From: Saprospiraceae bacterium
GTDB lineage: Bacteria > Bacteroidota > Bacteroidia > Chitinophagales > Saprospiraceae
Direction: 5' to 3'
Length of the DNA stretch: 64,000 bases
Assembly (NCBI GenBank): GCA_028285545.1
Contig: JANQPA010000122.1
Span: forward strand, 98,927 to 162,926
Shown here: positions 1 through 8,231 of the stretch, piece by piece
How the letters are laid out: each line of letters starts with the position of its first letter
Numbering within the stretch: position 1 is the first letter of the stretch
Translations under genes and position numbers: made by a program
Notes under the pieces: model-generated
What the model was told of the DNA's origin: nothing
The model's input: the letters and a program-made list of their open reading frames with translations, nothing else
The model's database searches: none

Positions 1-1448
1 TCCTGAGTAAAACCACAAAAACCCAGGCGAAAAGTTTTCTTTAATTCGTTAAGTGGATGTGGAATTAAATTTTGACTTTCAGGATCAATAGACCATAATG
101 GAATTTCTGAAGGATTTATTCCAGGTATGACTAAGTTAGATATCCAGGTCGTTCCTTTGTTGTCAGAAAAAAGAGAAATTGTTCCCATGGAATTTAGTCT
201 TTCCGCTTTATTACCTATGCCTCCATAAATTTTTGAAACACCTTCATCATCTCCAAACCAAATATTACCTTTGGTATCCTCTTGGATGCCATTTACGGTA
301 TGTATTTTTTGTGCCTTTTGAGGAATATCAATCTGTTTAACTTTTTCCTGGTAGGGGTGCCACTTGTAAATTCCATAATTTTGGGTGCCAATCCAGATTA
401 CACCAGATCTATCTTCTAAATAAACCCTGGGAGCTCCCTTTATACTTTCACCTGACCCGTCCCATGAATAGGGAATGTATTGTTGTTCTTTGGAAAGAAT
501 ATTTTTCTTTAACAGGCTGTTTTCAGAAAAAAAAGACCACAAATTATTGGATTGGTCTAAGAATATAACTGGATTGAAATTATATTTTATATCGGAATGG
601 AAAAGTTCCCAGGTTTTGTCTTGGAGGTTTAATGCCCAAATATTGAATTCCCGACTTGGAGCAAATTGGAGGTTTATGAGGGCGAGGCTGTCTTTATAAA
701 CTTGAATATTTCGGATAGCTGTAGCTGCATTTGCAAAATGATCAAAAGGTAAGGGATAATGGATCCATTGATTTTTTTTATAATTGTAAAGACTCAGCCC
801 ATTATTATAATACCCTATCCAAATCAAATGATCTTCTTCATACATTATGTGGCTTACTGAGTCGGATAATAATCCAGTTGATTTAGTTAAATGTTTAATG
901 AGTTTACCTTCCAGGTTTATTATCTTAAGGCCCTCCTTACGTGTGGATAGACAGAAAAGTGTGTCGGGAGTTAATAAAACTGAAGTTGGGGTAACAGAAT
1001 CGTACCAACCTTGATGAAATAGAAAAGGATTTTTATACTGCCGGAACTTTTCTGTTTTTCTATCTAAGACGCTGACCAGGTTATCGCCTTCACCGCTAGG
1101 AAGGTAGACCCAAATATTTCCTTGATTATCCTCCCATATTTGGGTCACTCTATTATCACCTATACTTGTTGAATCTGAAGGATCGTGTTGATAAATGGTA
1201 TATTCATAACCATCATACTTTAGAAGACCATTTTGTGTGCCGATCCAGATGAAGCCCATTTTATCCTGGTGCAGGGCCCTTGCCGAATTTTCTGTCAGTC
1301 CGTCTACTACGGTAATATTTTCAAAACGCATAGAGGAAGACTGCGCATTAATGCCTAATGGAATTAGTAGAAAGTAGACTAAGGGAAATAATAGTTTTTG
1401 ACCAGTAAACAGGATAGAATTATTAATATTAAGCTGGAAATTTGTCAT
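1..1448 (-). CDS. Two-component regulator propeller (Reg_prop) sensor protein, C-terminal part outside window
   Basis: An open frame runs from an ATG at 1448 through the left edge, giving 482 visible residues without a stop. An N-terminal hydrophobic stretch ending near GINAQ looks like a signal peptide. It is followed by the family opening (DGLTENSARALHQD, then GFIWIGTQNGL around residues 55-75) and by further blades of the same type (NIWVYLPSG, HLIWIGYYNNGL, GVIWIGTQNYG, GNIWFGDDEG). These are Reg_prop beta-propeller repeats, which form the periplasmic sensor of hybrid histidine kinases, of HTH regulators or of propeller-linked diguanylate cyclases. The output domain lies beyond the window, so the kinase role is inference. 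No partner regulator or sus-type transporter is visible on the side we can see. Confidence 0.85.
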   Translation of the reverse strand, partial: MTNFQLNINNSILFTGQKLLFPLVYFLLIPLGINAQSSSMRFENITVVDGLTENSARALHQDKMGFIWIGTQNGLLKYDGYEYTIYQHDPSDSTSIGDNRVTQIWEDNQGNIWVYLPSGEGDNLVSVLDRKTEKFRQYKNPFLFHQGWYDSVTPTSVLLTPDTLFCLSTRKEGLKIINLEGKLIKHLTKSTGLLSDSVSHIMYEEDHLIWIGYYNNGLSLYNYKKNQWIHYPLPFDHFANAATAIRNIQVYKDSLALINLQFAPSREFNIWALNLQDKTWELFHSDIKYNFNPVIFLDQSNNLWSFFSENSLLKKNILSKEQQYIPYSWDGSGESIKGAPRVYLEDRSGVIWIGTQNYGIYKWHPYQEKVKQIDIPQKAQKIHTVNGIQEDTKGNIWFGDDEGVSKIYGGIGNKAERLNSMGTISLFSDNKGTTWISNLVIPGINPSEIPLWSIDPESQNLIPHPLNELKKTFRLGFCGFTQ

Positions 1449-1535
1449 TTAGGACATTGGCTTAGGTGGAAAAATTAGGTGATCAGCTCGTATGATTTGA
1501 ATTCCTTCCAATATAGGGAAATTTGGAGTATTGAG

Positions 1536-1575
1536 TGTTCAGATGTTGACGTGTTCAAGTGTTCACGTTTTCACG
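1536..1575. repeat. Degenerate 8-bp tandem repeat, five units
   Basis: Five consecutive octamers in strict register: TGTTCAGA, TGTTGACG, TGTTCAAG, TGTTCACG and TTTTCACG. They lie in the 381-bp spacer between the divergent start at 1448 and the S24 gene. Related TTCACG octamers occur at 41741-41788 and 45450-45457. Confidence 0.8.
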
Positions 1576-1708
1576 GGTAGGGATTACTGTATTGGAAGTA
1601 TAGTTGCTTATTTAAGGCTTTTTTGGCACGCAGATACCGCAGATTCAGCAAATCTAATATTTGTAGACGTATTTCAGGACAAGACATAATTCATCAAAAC
1701 ATCATACC

Positions 1709-1784
1709 ATTGTAGAATTATAGTATCTAAAAATTAAACGACAACAACAGCAAGAAATCTGCACATCTACTCATCTACTCATTT
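1709..1784. repeat. Intergenic repeat module shared with the 36.2-36.3 kb spacer
   Basis: The 19-mer ATTGTAGAATTATAGTATC at 1709-1727 recurs exactly at 36322-36340. Octamers at 1761-1784 (GCACATCT, ACTCATCT, ACTCATTT) are the reverse complement of the GAGTAGATGTGCAAAT repeat at 36181-36276. The same two modules therefore occur in two spacers 34 kb apart, in different relative orientation. Apart from this and the octamers upstream, nothing else is recognisable in 1449-1829. Confidence 0.7.
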
Positions 1785-1829
1785 GCATATCAAAAAATCA
1801 TAGAATTGTAGCATCACAGCATCAAATAA

Positions 1830-2549
1830 TCATCTAACAGCATGCGAAGTCAATCGGCACTTGACTTTAAGAATTTCCCGAATGTCTTCCAATTCAATGT
1901 CATAAGGCTGGTAAACAGCATGGTTATCGGAAATGAGGCGTAGTTCGGTAACCTTATTGTTTTGTTTTAATTGTTGGATTCTTTTAGCCACTACCACATC
2001 TGAAACAATGACATAAACGTGGTTATCTCTTAAGGGAACACCACGTTCTACTTTTTCGCATATGACAATATCTCCATCTGTAATGGTAGGATGCATACTA
2101 TCGCCACTGATTTCAAAAGCGATGAGAGAGCCCTCCATGTTTGGGACAGAAAACTTTTGAAGCCCTTCCAGGTAGTTGTCATTTTGATGTTCGAGTGCAT
2201 AGCCTGCCAAAGCACGTTCGGGAACCAGTGTGATATTGGCTCTGCCTGAATGGACAGAGGTATCTTTTGAATGAGAAGGAATATCTCCATTATCGGTAGG
2301 AGAGGAAGTAAACATAAGTTCACTCATTCCAAAAACATAATTGGCATTAATTGGGAAGGTTTCAAAAAGTTTTTGGAGTTGATCAATGGTTATGTTTCTC
2401 TGTCCTTTTAGAATACTATTGATTACATGGTTATATGTACCCAGTTTTTTGGCTATATCGGACTTGCCTTTTATCAATCCTTCTTTTTCCAACCAGGAAT
2501 ACACCAATTTAAATCTTTGGTTTACAATGTTTTCTTCGAAATTGCCCAT
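1830..2549 (-). CDS. XRE-type repressor with S24 (LexA/CI-like) autocleavage domain
   Basis: A 239-aa protein. Residues 8-70 resemble a Cro/CI helix-turn-helix (KSDIAKKLGTYNHVINSILKGQRNITIDQLQKL). Residues 110-235 are a peptidase S24 domain with a likely Ala115-Gly116 cleavage site (ERALAGYAL), catalytic Ser151 in GDSMHP and Lys189 in VVVAKRI. In this family, activated RecA or spontaneous autoproteolysis cuts the Ala-Gly bond and inactivates the repressor. It is transcribed away from the glucosaminidase gene at 2687, and two perfect palindromes occupy the gap, so autoregulation plus control of the neighbour is the obvious inference. It could be a prophage relic, but no other phage genes are nearby. 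The damage or stress signal cannot be read from sequence. Confidence 0.88.
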   Translation of the reverse strand: MGNFEENIVNQRFKLVYSWLEKEGLIKGKSDIAKKLGTYNHVINSILKGQRNITIDQLQKLFETFPINANYVFGMSELMFTSSPTDNGDIPSHSKDTSVHSGRANITLVPERALAGYALEHQNDNYLEGLQKFSVPNMEGSLIAFEISGDSMHPTITDGDIVICEKVERGVPLRDNHVYVIVSDVVVAKRIQQLKQNNKVTELRLISDNHAVYQPYDIELEDIREILKVKCRLTSHAVR

Positions 2550-2552
2550 AAT

Positions 2553-2574
2553 TTTAAAACAAAAATGTTTTAAA
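2553..2574. promoter_or_regulatory. Operator-like palindrome 1 upstream of the S24 repressor
   Basis: A perfect 9-bp inverted repeat, TTTAAAACA and TGTTTTAAA, separated by AAAA. It starts 4 bp upstream of the repressor ATG (cat at 2547-2549) and fits an autoregulatory operator. Binding is inferred. Confidence 0.5.
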
Positions 2575-2596
2575 TAGTTGTTTTGTGAAACTATTT
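2572..2596. promoter_or_regulatory. Operator-like palindrome 2 between the promoter boxes of the glucosaminidase gene
   Basis: A perfect 8-bp inverted repeat, AAATAGTT and AACTATTT, with a 9-bp spacer. It overlaps the -33 box and lies upstream of the -7 box of the plus-strand promoter at 2578-2608, a good position for repression by occlusion. The half-sites differ from palindrome 1, so the two may not bind the same protein. Confidence 0.5.
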
Positions 2597-2608
2597 GTTT
2601 TATATTTG
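2578..2608 (+). promoter_or_regulatory. Bacteroidota-type promoter (TTG-N20-TATATTTG)
   Basis: TTG at 2578-2580, a 20-bp spacer, and TATATTTG at 2601-2608, matching the Bacteroidota sigma-A consensus. The start codon used by the downstream gene (2687) is about 78 bp away, which argues against the upstream ATG at 2585. Confidence 0.6.
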
Positions 2609-2686
2609 TGTCATCACCAGCTCAATCATTCAAAATGTTTGAAAAACTGGCTGAGAAGATACAAAATATTACATAAATCCATAATT

Positions 2687-3556
2687 ATGAAAACGAGATA
2701 TTCACATCAACCCTATTATCATAATGATCAGTCCAGAGGAAATGGATACCGTTCCAATGAAAAAAGAGTGAGCAGAGGACAGTGGTATCATCCTGTGATT
2801 AATTTGACCCTTGTTGATATTTTGTACAAGCTTTTCATGGGAATCAAGCGGATTTTTGTAGCGTTGAAATATCAAGTTTTCAAAAATACTCAGCAGGAAT
2901 TTTCTGGAAGTGTTGCTAGTATCGGGATTGGCAAATTTAAAGTTCCCTGGGTTAAACTAGTTCTGATTGGTATTGTAATTTTTCTCTTTACACAGAAAGA
3001 TTTTCAGTTTTCTTTTAATATGAAGGCCCCTTTAAGCAACTCCACCAGCAAAACTGCCAGTCTTCAAGGTAATGGGGACGCTCAGCAAATGAATGTAGCT
3101 CAAACCATTTCGCTTTTGGACCGAAAGAAATCAAGATCTTCTTCAGCAAAAACGGCCACTCCACCATTTAATGATCAAACAGTAGAATCTTACATCAAAC
3201 GTTTCAGGAAAGTAGCCTTAATGGAGATGAAAAAGTTTGGAATTCCTGCCAGTATAAAAATGGCATGGGGAATTCTGGAAACTCAAGGAGGAATGGAACG
3301 AGCAGATAATAATCACTTCGGAGCCTTAATGGAGGGACAACCCTTTACTACTGCCTGGGAGAACTGGAGGCTTCATAGCGTGATGTTGCAATCTAATTAC
3401 AGTGGTTTATTTCATAGTGGAGATGATTATAAATCTTGGGTAAAAGCGCTTGACAAAGCAGATGTTTCTTCTGACCGAAATTTTGATAAAAAAATGTTAA
3501 ACCTCATTGAAAGATATCAGCTATTTCTCCTGGATCAGGAGTTAATGCAATACTAA
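2687..3556 (+). CDS. Membrane-anchored glucosaminidase-domain (FlgJ-like) protein
   Basis: 289 aa from the ATG at 2687. The frame stays open upstream to 2585, but that ATG lies between the promoter boxes. A basic, Tyr/His-rich cytoplasmic segment (1-80) precedes one transmembrane helix (about 90-110, WVKLVLIGIVIFLF) and a linker. A C-terminal glucosaminidase domain follows (about 165-285), with the likely catalytic Glu in GILETQGG and the family signature NNHFGALM. Such enzymes cut the N-acetylglucosaminyl bond of peptidoglycan. Here it would act on the periplasmic face while tethered to the inner membrane. It is divergent from the S24 repressor and probably controlled by it. The substrate is inferred from family. 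Confidence 0.85.
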   Translation: MKTRYSHQPYYHNDQSRGNGYRSNEKRVSRGQWYHPVINLTLVDILYKLFMGIKRIFVALKYQVFKNTQQEFSGSVASIGIGKFKVPWVKLVLIGIVIFLFTQKDFQFSFNMKAPLSNSTSKTASLQGNGDAQQMNVAQTISLLDRKKSRSSSAKTATPPFNDQTVESYIKRFRKVALMEMKKFGIPASIKMAWGILETQGGMERADNNHFGALMEGQPFTTAWENWRLHSVMLQSNYSGLFHSGDDYKSWVKALDKADVSSDRNFDKKMLNLIERYQLFLLDQELMQY

Positions 3557-3622
3557 AGCAACCGACTATTATTAAACGAACTTGCCTTTTTACTAAGTGG
3601 TTTTCTCATGTGTGTTCAGCAG

Positions 3623-3646
3623 GCCGTCAAAAAGACGGTCTTTTTT
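3623..3646 (+). terminator. Intrinsic terminator after the glucosaminidase gene
   Basis: A stem CCGTC/GACGG with a 5-nt A-rich loop, followed by TC and six Ts (3641-3646). It separates the gene ending at 3556 from htrA. Confidence 0.75.
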
Positions 3647-3775
3647 ATATTTGGCAAAAATGTTTATTTTCTGTTAAATCAGCAGGGAAAATAGATCCAA
3701 AGTGAAATTATTTTCGTTGATATAAATGAATTCCCGAATGGAACCCACATTTAAGCAATAAAAAATCACCCAATT

Positions 3776-4882
3776 ATGAGACAAATCGTCCAGAGTTCTT
3801 TAGTAGCCATTATTAGTGCTGCAGCAACTTTTTTCTTGATACAGTCGAATTCACCTAATTTCATTGTACAACAAAATGAAGAGCCCGGAAAAATAGTTTT
3901 GGCAAAAGAATATGCTGAAACAGATGTAAATCTTCCAACTCCTTCTTTCCCATCAGATTTTATTAATACCTCCAAAAGAGTTACTAATTCAGTTGTCAAT
4001 ATTACCACTTACAGCAACAATGGATATCCAAGAGCTAATGGATCCGGAGTAGTTTATTCAACAGATGGGTACATCATCACAAATAATCATGTTATCGATG
4101 GTAGCGATTGGGTGGAAGTAACGCTTTCAGATAAACGCAAATTTCGTGCAAAGAAAATAGGTACAGATCGGACTACTGATCTTGCTCTTATTAAAATTGA
4201 TACCAGAGGACTATCCGCTATACAAATAGGTAATTCTGATCAAGTCCAAGTAGGAGAGTGGGTACTCGCAGTTGGAAATCCTTTTAATCTGACTTCCACA
4301 GTAACGGCAGGTATCGTAAGTGCAAAAGGAAGAAATTTAAATATCATTGAAGAGTCTTATTCAATTGAATCATTTATTCAGACAGATGCAGTGGTGAATC
4401 CTGGTAATAGTGGAGGTGCCTTGGTTAATACCAGTGGTCAATTAGTAGGTATTAATACCGCAATTTTAAGCGAAACCGGAGGATATGAAGGCTATTCTTT
4501 TGCTATACCTTCCAATCTGGTTGAAAAAGTAGTGAGAGATTTTAAAGATTATGGAGAGGTAAGAAGAGCCGTCCTTGGGGTAGTTATTGCAGAAGTAGAT
4601 GGAAATTTGGCTGATCGTTTAAACTTACCCTTTATCGGAGGCGCATATATCAATGAAGTGAATCCCAACAGTAGCGCTCTTGCCGCAGGATTGAGAAGTG
4701 GAGATATTATAGTTGGTATAAATAACAAGAAAATATCTACCGTCCCGGAATTGCAAGAACAGGTTGCTCGTTATCGTCCAGGTGATACCATCGATTTGAG
4801 GTATTATAGAAATGGAAAAACCTATGACCTGAAAAATGTAAAACTCAAAGGAATAGGTGGTGGATTGAGTTATCGACGATAA
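3776..4882 (+). CDS. HtrA/DegS-like periplasmic serine protease with one PDZ domain
   Basis: 368 aa. An N-terminal hydrophobic segment (residues 5-23) acts as signal anchor or signal peptide. The trypsin-like domain (about 60-255) has the full triad: His105 in TNNHVIDG, Asp135 in TDLALIKI and Ser212 in NPGNSGGAL. A single PDZ domain follows (about 265-358, with SGDIIVGINNKKI). Family members degrade or refold damaged envelope proteins, and one-PDZ forms resemble DegS. In gammaproteobacteria DegS starts the sigma-E response, but no sigma-E or anti-sigma gene is adjacent here, so general envelope quality control is the safer reading. It stands alone between two terminators. Confidence 0.93.
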   Translation: MRQIVQSSLVAIISAAATFFLIQSNSPNFIVQQNEEPGKIVLAKEYAETDVNLPTPSFPSDFINTSKRVTNSVVNITTYSNNGYPRANGSGVVYSTDGYIITNNHVIDGSDWVEVTLSDKRKFRAKKIGTDRTTDLALIKIDTRGLSAIQIGNSDQVQVGEWVLAVGNPFNLTSTVTAGIVSAKGRNLNIIEESYSIESFIQTDAVVNPGNSGGALVNTSGQLVGINTAILSETGGYEGYSFAIPSNLVEKVVRDFKDYGEVRRAVLGVVIAEVDGNLADRLNLPFIGGAYINEVNPNSSALAAGLRSGDIIVGINNKKISTVPELQEQVARYRPGDTIDLRYYRNGKTYDLKNVKLKGIGGGLSYRR

Positions 4883-4936
4883 GTATTTAGTCTTTCCAAA
4901 TGGAAATGAATGCCATTTAGCCATTTCATTTCAAAC

Positions 4937-4980
4937 CAATAGAGCTATGTTCGGATATGTTTATCTGCATAGCTCTATTG
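4937..4980 (+). terminator. Long hairpin after htrA
   Basis: A perfect 13-bp stem, CAATAGAGCTATG and CATAGCTCTATTG, with an 18-nt loop, followed by ATTTTATATA. The T-run is weak, so it may be a terminator or an mRNA 3'-stabilising hairpin. Confidence 0.6.
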
Positions 4981-5242
4981 ATTTTATATATGAAAATAAA
5001 GTTAATACCTTGTCTAGGGTATTTATTACTTTACGAAAAATCCATATATGATAAACTGAGTACATATTATAAAAAAATATTTGGTGAAATAGCCAGTTTT
5101 TCTCTTCAACCTTTGTCTTTTATTAGAAAAGTTACTAATTTAGCAATTGACTCTATGTATAAGGAAAACAATAATCTTATAGATGATTTTCATAGAGTCC
5201 TTAAATACGGAAAGCGTTCTATTTTAATAGTAAGGGGGAACG

Positions 5243-5289
5243 GTTGCCAGGAGTAAGCCCGGAGACTCCGAGTACCTGGCAACTTTTTT
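5243..5289 (+). terminator. Strong two-tier hairpin with T-tract; possible 3' end of a small RNA
   Basis: An outer 9-bp stem GTTGCCAGG/CCTGGCAAC encloses an inner 5-bp stem CGGAG/CTCCG and is followed by six Ts (5284-5289). It lies about 300 bp after the htrA hairpin and 35 bp before ruvX. No convincing protein gene sits in 4981-5242, so the hairpin may end an unannotated transcript from that stretch. I see no match to tmRNA, SRP RNA or RNase P RNA. Confidence 0.55.
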
Positions 5290-5323
5290 ATCCCTGTTTC
5301 TCACCTTTTTTAATTTCCTAAAA

Positions 5324-5740
5324 GTGGCTAGATTAATTGGAATTGATTACGGAACCAAAAGGACGGGTATTGCTGTTAGTGACCCTTTACAAATTATTGC
5401 AAGTGGCCTGGATACAATAGCTACCTCCGAAGTAATTGATTTTCTCGAAAAATATATTGCCGAAGAGGAAGTAGAATGCATTGTTGTAGGTGAACCTTTA
5501 CATGAAGATGGCTCACCTGCACAAATAGCCCATTTGGTTGTTGGTTTTGTAAGAACTTTGCAAAAAAAGTTTCCTGATATTGAAATTGCTACTATTGACG
5601 AGCGCTATACTTCTGTTGAAGCGAAAGAGATTATTTTAAAAAGTGGAGCTAAGAAAAAAAAGAGACAGGAAAAGGGCCTGGTAGATAAGATCAGTGCTGT
5701 TTTGATTCTTCAGCAATTTATGGAAAGTAGAACAAAATAA
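5324..5740 (+). CDS. ruvX: RuvX/YqgF putative pre-16S rRNA nuclease (Holliday junction resolvase fold)
   Basis: 138 aa, the usual size, starting at GTG 5324. The opening RLIGIDYGTKRTGIAVSD carries the first catalytic Asp. VVGEPLHEDG and IDERYTSVEAKEI (residues about 56-64 and 90-103) are the other conserved blocks of the RNase H-like fold. YqgF of E. coli trims the 5' end of 16S rRNA precursors, and the junction-resolvase activity is older and less certain. def starts 41 bp downstream, with a TACTTTTG box (5746-5753) between them, so co-transcription and a private def promoter are both possible. Confidence 0.93.
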   Translation: MARLIGIDYGTKRTGIAVSDPLQIIASGLDTIATSEVIDFLEKYIAEEEVECIVVGEPLHEDGSPAQIAHLVVGFVRTLQKKFPDIEIATIDERYTSVEAKEIILKSGAKKKKRQEKGLVDKISAVLILQQFMESRTK

Positions 5741-5781
5741 TTTACTACTTTTGCCAAGTTTTTTAAGCACAACAAGCTTTT

Positions 5782-6342
5782 ATGATTTTACCAATATATG
5801 CCTACGGACAACCGGTCCTGAAAAAATTAGCTGAAGATATAAAACCTGATTATCCTGAGTTAAAAAAACTTATTGAGGATATGTGGGAAACGATGTACCA
5901 TGCAGAAGGGATTGGGCTTGCTGCTCCTCAGATAGGTTTATCGATTCGACTTTTTATGGTTGACACTACTCAGTTAAAAGATGAAGAGGGCAAAAGTGAA
6001 GGCATAAAAAAGGTATTTATCAATGCTCAAATTATAGAGGAGACTGGGGAGGAGTGGGCATATGAAGAAGGTTGTCTCAGTATTCCAGAAGTCAGAGGTG
6101 ATGTTGAGCGGCCGGAATCCCTCACCATTCAATATGTTGATGAAAACTTTGTTGAGCATGAAGAGACCTTTACAGGGATGAATGCCAGGGTTATTCAACA
6201 TGAATATGATCATATTGACGGCATCCTGTTTATTGAATTATTGAAACCCATCAAAAAGCGTTTGGTAAAAAGACGCCTTGAAAATATACGAAAAGGGAAA
6301 ATAGACGTGGATTACCGGATGAAGTTTGCTAAATTAAAATAA
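5782..6342 (+). CDS. def: Peptide deformylase
   Basis: 186 aa. All three motifs are intact: GIGLAAPQIG (residues 43-52), EEGCLSIP with metal ligand Cys98, and QHEYDHIDG with His140, catalytic Glu141 and His144. It removes the formyl group from N-terminal Met of new proteins in the cytoplasm. An 8-residue charged insert (KDEEGKSEG) follows the first motif, a common Bacteroidota variation. It is convergent with the RNase H gene 9 bp downstream. Confidence 0.96.
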   Translation: MILPIYAYGQPVLKKLAEDIKPDYPELKKLIEDMWETMYHAEGIGLAAPQIGLSIRLFMVDTTQLKDEEGKSEGIKKVFINAQIIEETGEEWAYEEGCLSIPEVRGDVERPESLTIQYVDENFVEHEETFTGMNARVIQHEYDHIDGILFIELLKPIKKRLVKRRLENIRKGKIDVDYRMKFAKLK

Positions 6343-6351
6343 GCAATTCTA

Positions 6352-6987
6352 TTACTTACGTCCAAAGTCCGCAGGTATTTCACCCCAATTTTTTGTATCC
6401 CATTTTAAAATTTGATTTGTATAATCGTTCTTTTTAAGCCAATTTTCTGCTCTTTCTATCAATTCGAATAGCCGGGCCGTTCTTGCTGTTTTTGTCAACT
6501 TGGTTTTACATTTTTTGTTTTTGACCCAGCCCTGTGCAATTTTTGAATCAGTATAAATGGGGCTGTCATCTTTAATTTGTTGTAGATAAGCCAATCCATG
6601 CACCAATGCTAGAAATTCGCCAATGTTGTTTGTACCCAAAGCAAACTGCTGGTGAAATATTTGATCACCGGAAGCGGTATCTACACCCTGATATTCCATT
6701 TTGCCTGGATTCCCACTACATGCAGCATCAACGGATAAACTTTTCCAAATGATATCAGCTTTATTTTTTTCAAGCTCGGCAACTGAAACCTTTTTTTTCT
6801 TTATACCCTGACTAATATGGCTTGGAGCTCCTTCACCATAAGCTTCCTGAGCTTCTTCTAAACTACTAAAGGATTTATATCTGGCATTAGGGTAGCCCTT
6901 AATCTGTAATTGGCAATCCGTCCAGTTGGAATAAATCCCCGGTTCATTTCCTTCCCATACAACATAATACTTTTTCTTTTTTGCCAT
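6352..6987 (-). CDS. Ribonuclease H with N-terminal viroplasmin-like domain
   Basis: 211 aa. Residues 1-52 are a caulimovirus viroplasmin/RNase H1 hybrid-binding domain (KKYYVVWEGNEPGIYSNWTDC through YKSFSSLEEAQEAY). A basic linker precedes the RNase HI domain (about 82-211), with acidic residues Asp87 (VDAACSGNPG), Glu124 (NNIGEFLAL) and Asp147 (IYTDSKIA). It hydrolyses RNA in RNA-DNA hybrids, such as primers and R-loops. The N-terminal domain is known to bind hybrids and raise processivity. The 185-bp spacer to tatD (6988-7172) holds only AT-rich sequence and the tatD -7 box. Confidence 0.93.
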   Translation of the reverse strand: MAKKKKYYVVWEGNEPGIYSNWTDCQLQIKGYPNARYKSFSSLEEAQEAYGEGAPSHISQGIKKKKVSVAELEKNKADIIWKSLSVDAACSGNPGKMEYQGVDTASGDQIFHQQFALGTNNIGEFLALVHGLAYLQQIKDDSPIYTDSKIAQGWVKNKKCKTKLTKTARTARLFELIERAENWLKKNDYTNQILKWDTKNWGEIPADFGRK

Positions 6988-7142
6988 ATTATAATATTTT
7001 TAATTTTAGAGCTATCTTAGAATATGTTTTTAATTGTAAGAATGGAATAATTATAACTTCTTTAGTGTAATGATAATTTTTTTATGCACTAATTTTTTTA
7101 AAACTTAAAGATACACGCCAAAAGAATTCGGTTTATAATCTA

Positions 7143-7150
7143 TACATTTG
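7143..7150 (+). promoter_or_regulatory. -7 box (TACATTTG) upstream of tatD
   Basis: TACATTTG fits TAnnTTTG and sits 22 bp before the ATG at 7173. No clear -33 TTG is at the ideal distance, so only the -7 element is claimed. Confidence 0.4.
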
Positions 7151-7172
7151 AGGCAAAGAATGTATTGGCAAG

Positions 7173-7937
7173 ATGAAATTAATAGATACACACGCGCATT
7201 TGTACCTGGAACAATTTGAAGAGGACAGAGTTGAGGTAATGCAAAAAGCTTTGCAAAATGGAGTGGAAAGAATTTACTTACCTAATATCGATAGTAGCTC
7301 CATAGATTCAATGCTGGAAATGGAAAAAAAATTCCCTGGAAAGTGTTTTGCTATGATTGGCTTGCATCCCTGTTCAGTCAAAGAGAATTATGAAGAAGAA
7401 TTAGAAATTGTAAAAAAATGGTTAGACAAAAGGAAATTTGTCGCTATTGGAGAAATAGGAATTGATCTTTATTGGGATAAGAGTTTTTTTGAACAACAAA
7501 AAGATGCTTTCCTAAGGCAGATTGAATGGGCTAAATCTTTAGGTATTCCAATCGTAATACACTCAAGAGATGCCACCGATGTCATTATTGAATTGCTAAA
7601 CCCAGTTGCTGATGAACGACTCAGAGGAATATTTCATTGTTTTACGGGAACAGTAGAGCAGGCCAATGCCATCACTGAAATGGGTTTTTTGCTTGGAATA
7701 GGTGGGGTATTAACTTTTAAAAACGCTGGACTGGATAAAACCATTCAGGAGGTTGACTTGAAACATTTGGTTTTAGAAACCGATTCACCTTATTTGGCTC
7801 CGGTACCTTTTAGAGGTAAAAGAAATGAAAGTTCTTATGTGTTAAACGTTGCCAAAAAGCTGGCAGAAATCAAGAAAGTGGAGCTTAAAAAAATTGCAAG
7901 AATTACGACTGAGAACGCATTGAATCTTTTTGTTTGA
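7173..7937 (+). CDS. tatD: TatD-family metal-dependent hydrolase/DNase
   Basis: 254 aa, full length. The metal-binding pattern of the amidohydrolase superfamily is complete: DTHAHL (residues 5-10), the bridging Glu in GEIGIDLYW, VIHSRD, FHCFTG and ETDSPYLAP. E. coli TatD and YcfH-type relatives are 3'-5' exonucleases linked to DNA repair and fragment clearance. Despite the name they are not needed for Tat export. It is monocistronic, and the tRNA-Ser gene follows 127 bp later. Which paralogue (TatD, YcfH or YjjV) cannot be told from sequence alone. Confidence 0.9.
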   Translation: MKLIDTHAHLYLEQFEEDRVEVMQKALQNGVERIYLPNIDSSSIDSMLEMEKKFPGKCFAMIGLHPCSVKENYEEELEIVKKWLDKRKFVAIGEIGIDLYWDKSFFEQQKDAFLRQIEWAKSLGIPIVIHSRDATDVIIELLNPVADERLRGIFHCFTGTVEQANAITEMGFLLGIGGVLTFKNAGLDKTIQEVDLKHLVLETDSPYLAPVPFRGKRNESSYVLNVAKKLAEIKKVELKKIARITTENALNLFV

Positions 7938-8064
7938 GTTCTCGCCTTGCAAAAAATTTTGATTTGTAATATCTTTTTACAATTTTTGTGGCTGCTGCTT
8001 TTTGTTAAAGAAGCCTTAAAGAGTAGTCTTCAAGGTGAAAAAAGTTAATTGAGTGAAAGAATTT

Positions 8065-8152
8065 GGAGAGGTGCTCGAGTGGCTGAAGAGGCACGCCTGG
8101 AAAGCGTGTATACCCCTAAAGGGTATCGAGGGTTCGAATCCCTCTCTCTCCG
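8065..8152 (+). tRNA. tRNA-Ser (anticodon GGA)
   Basis: An 88-nt class II tRNA. The acceptor stem GGAGAGG pairs with TCTCTCC, with one G-T pair next to the variable end, and G8152 is the discriminator. Anticodon stem ACGC/GCGT holds loop CTGGAAA with anticodon GGA at 8099-8101. The long variable arm (TACCCCTAAAGGGTA) is typical of Ser tRNA, and the T arm is GAGGG-TTCGAAT-CCCTC. CCA is not encoded. It reads UCC/UCU codons. Confidence 0.97.
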
Positions 8153-8231
8153 CTGTTATATTGTTTAACATTAATTTCATTAGAAAGTAATTTTTTATTT
8201 ACAACAAATTGATCGTAAAACCTTATTGACT

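Noticed and set aside
475..699. 74-aa plus-strand ORF in the Reg_prop gene
   Set aside because: It lies opposite a 482-residue open frame with clear Reg_prop motifs; it has no motif of its own.
1830..3556. Prophage lysis-lysogeny region
   Set aside because: Only a repressor and one cell-wall enzyme are present; no integrase, structural or packaging gene and no att repeat.
4957..5256. 99-aa ORF after htrA
   Set aside because: It starts inside the htrA hairpin, has no ribosome site, no family and a low-complexity composition. It was considered as small-RNA territory instead.
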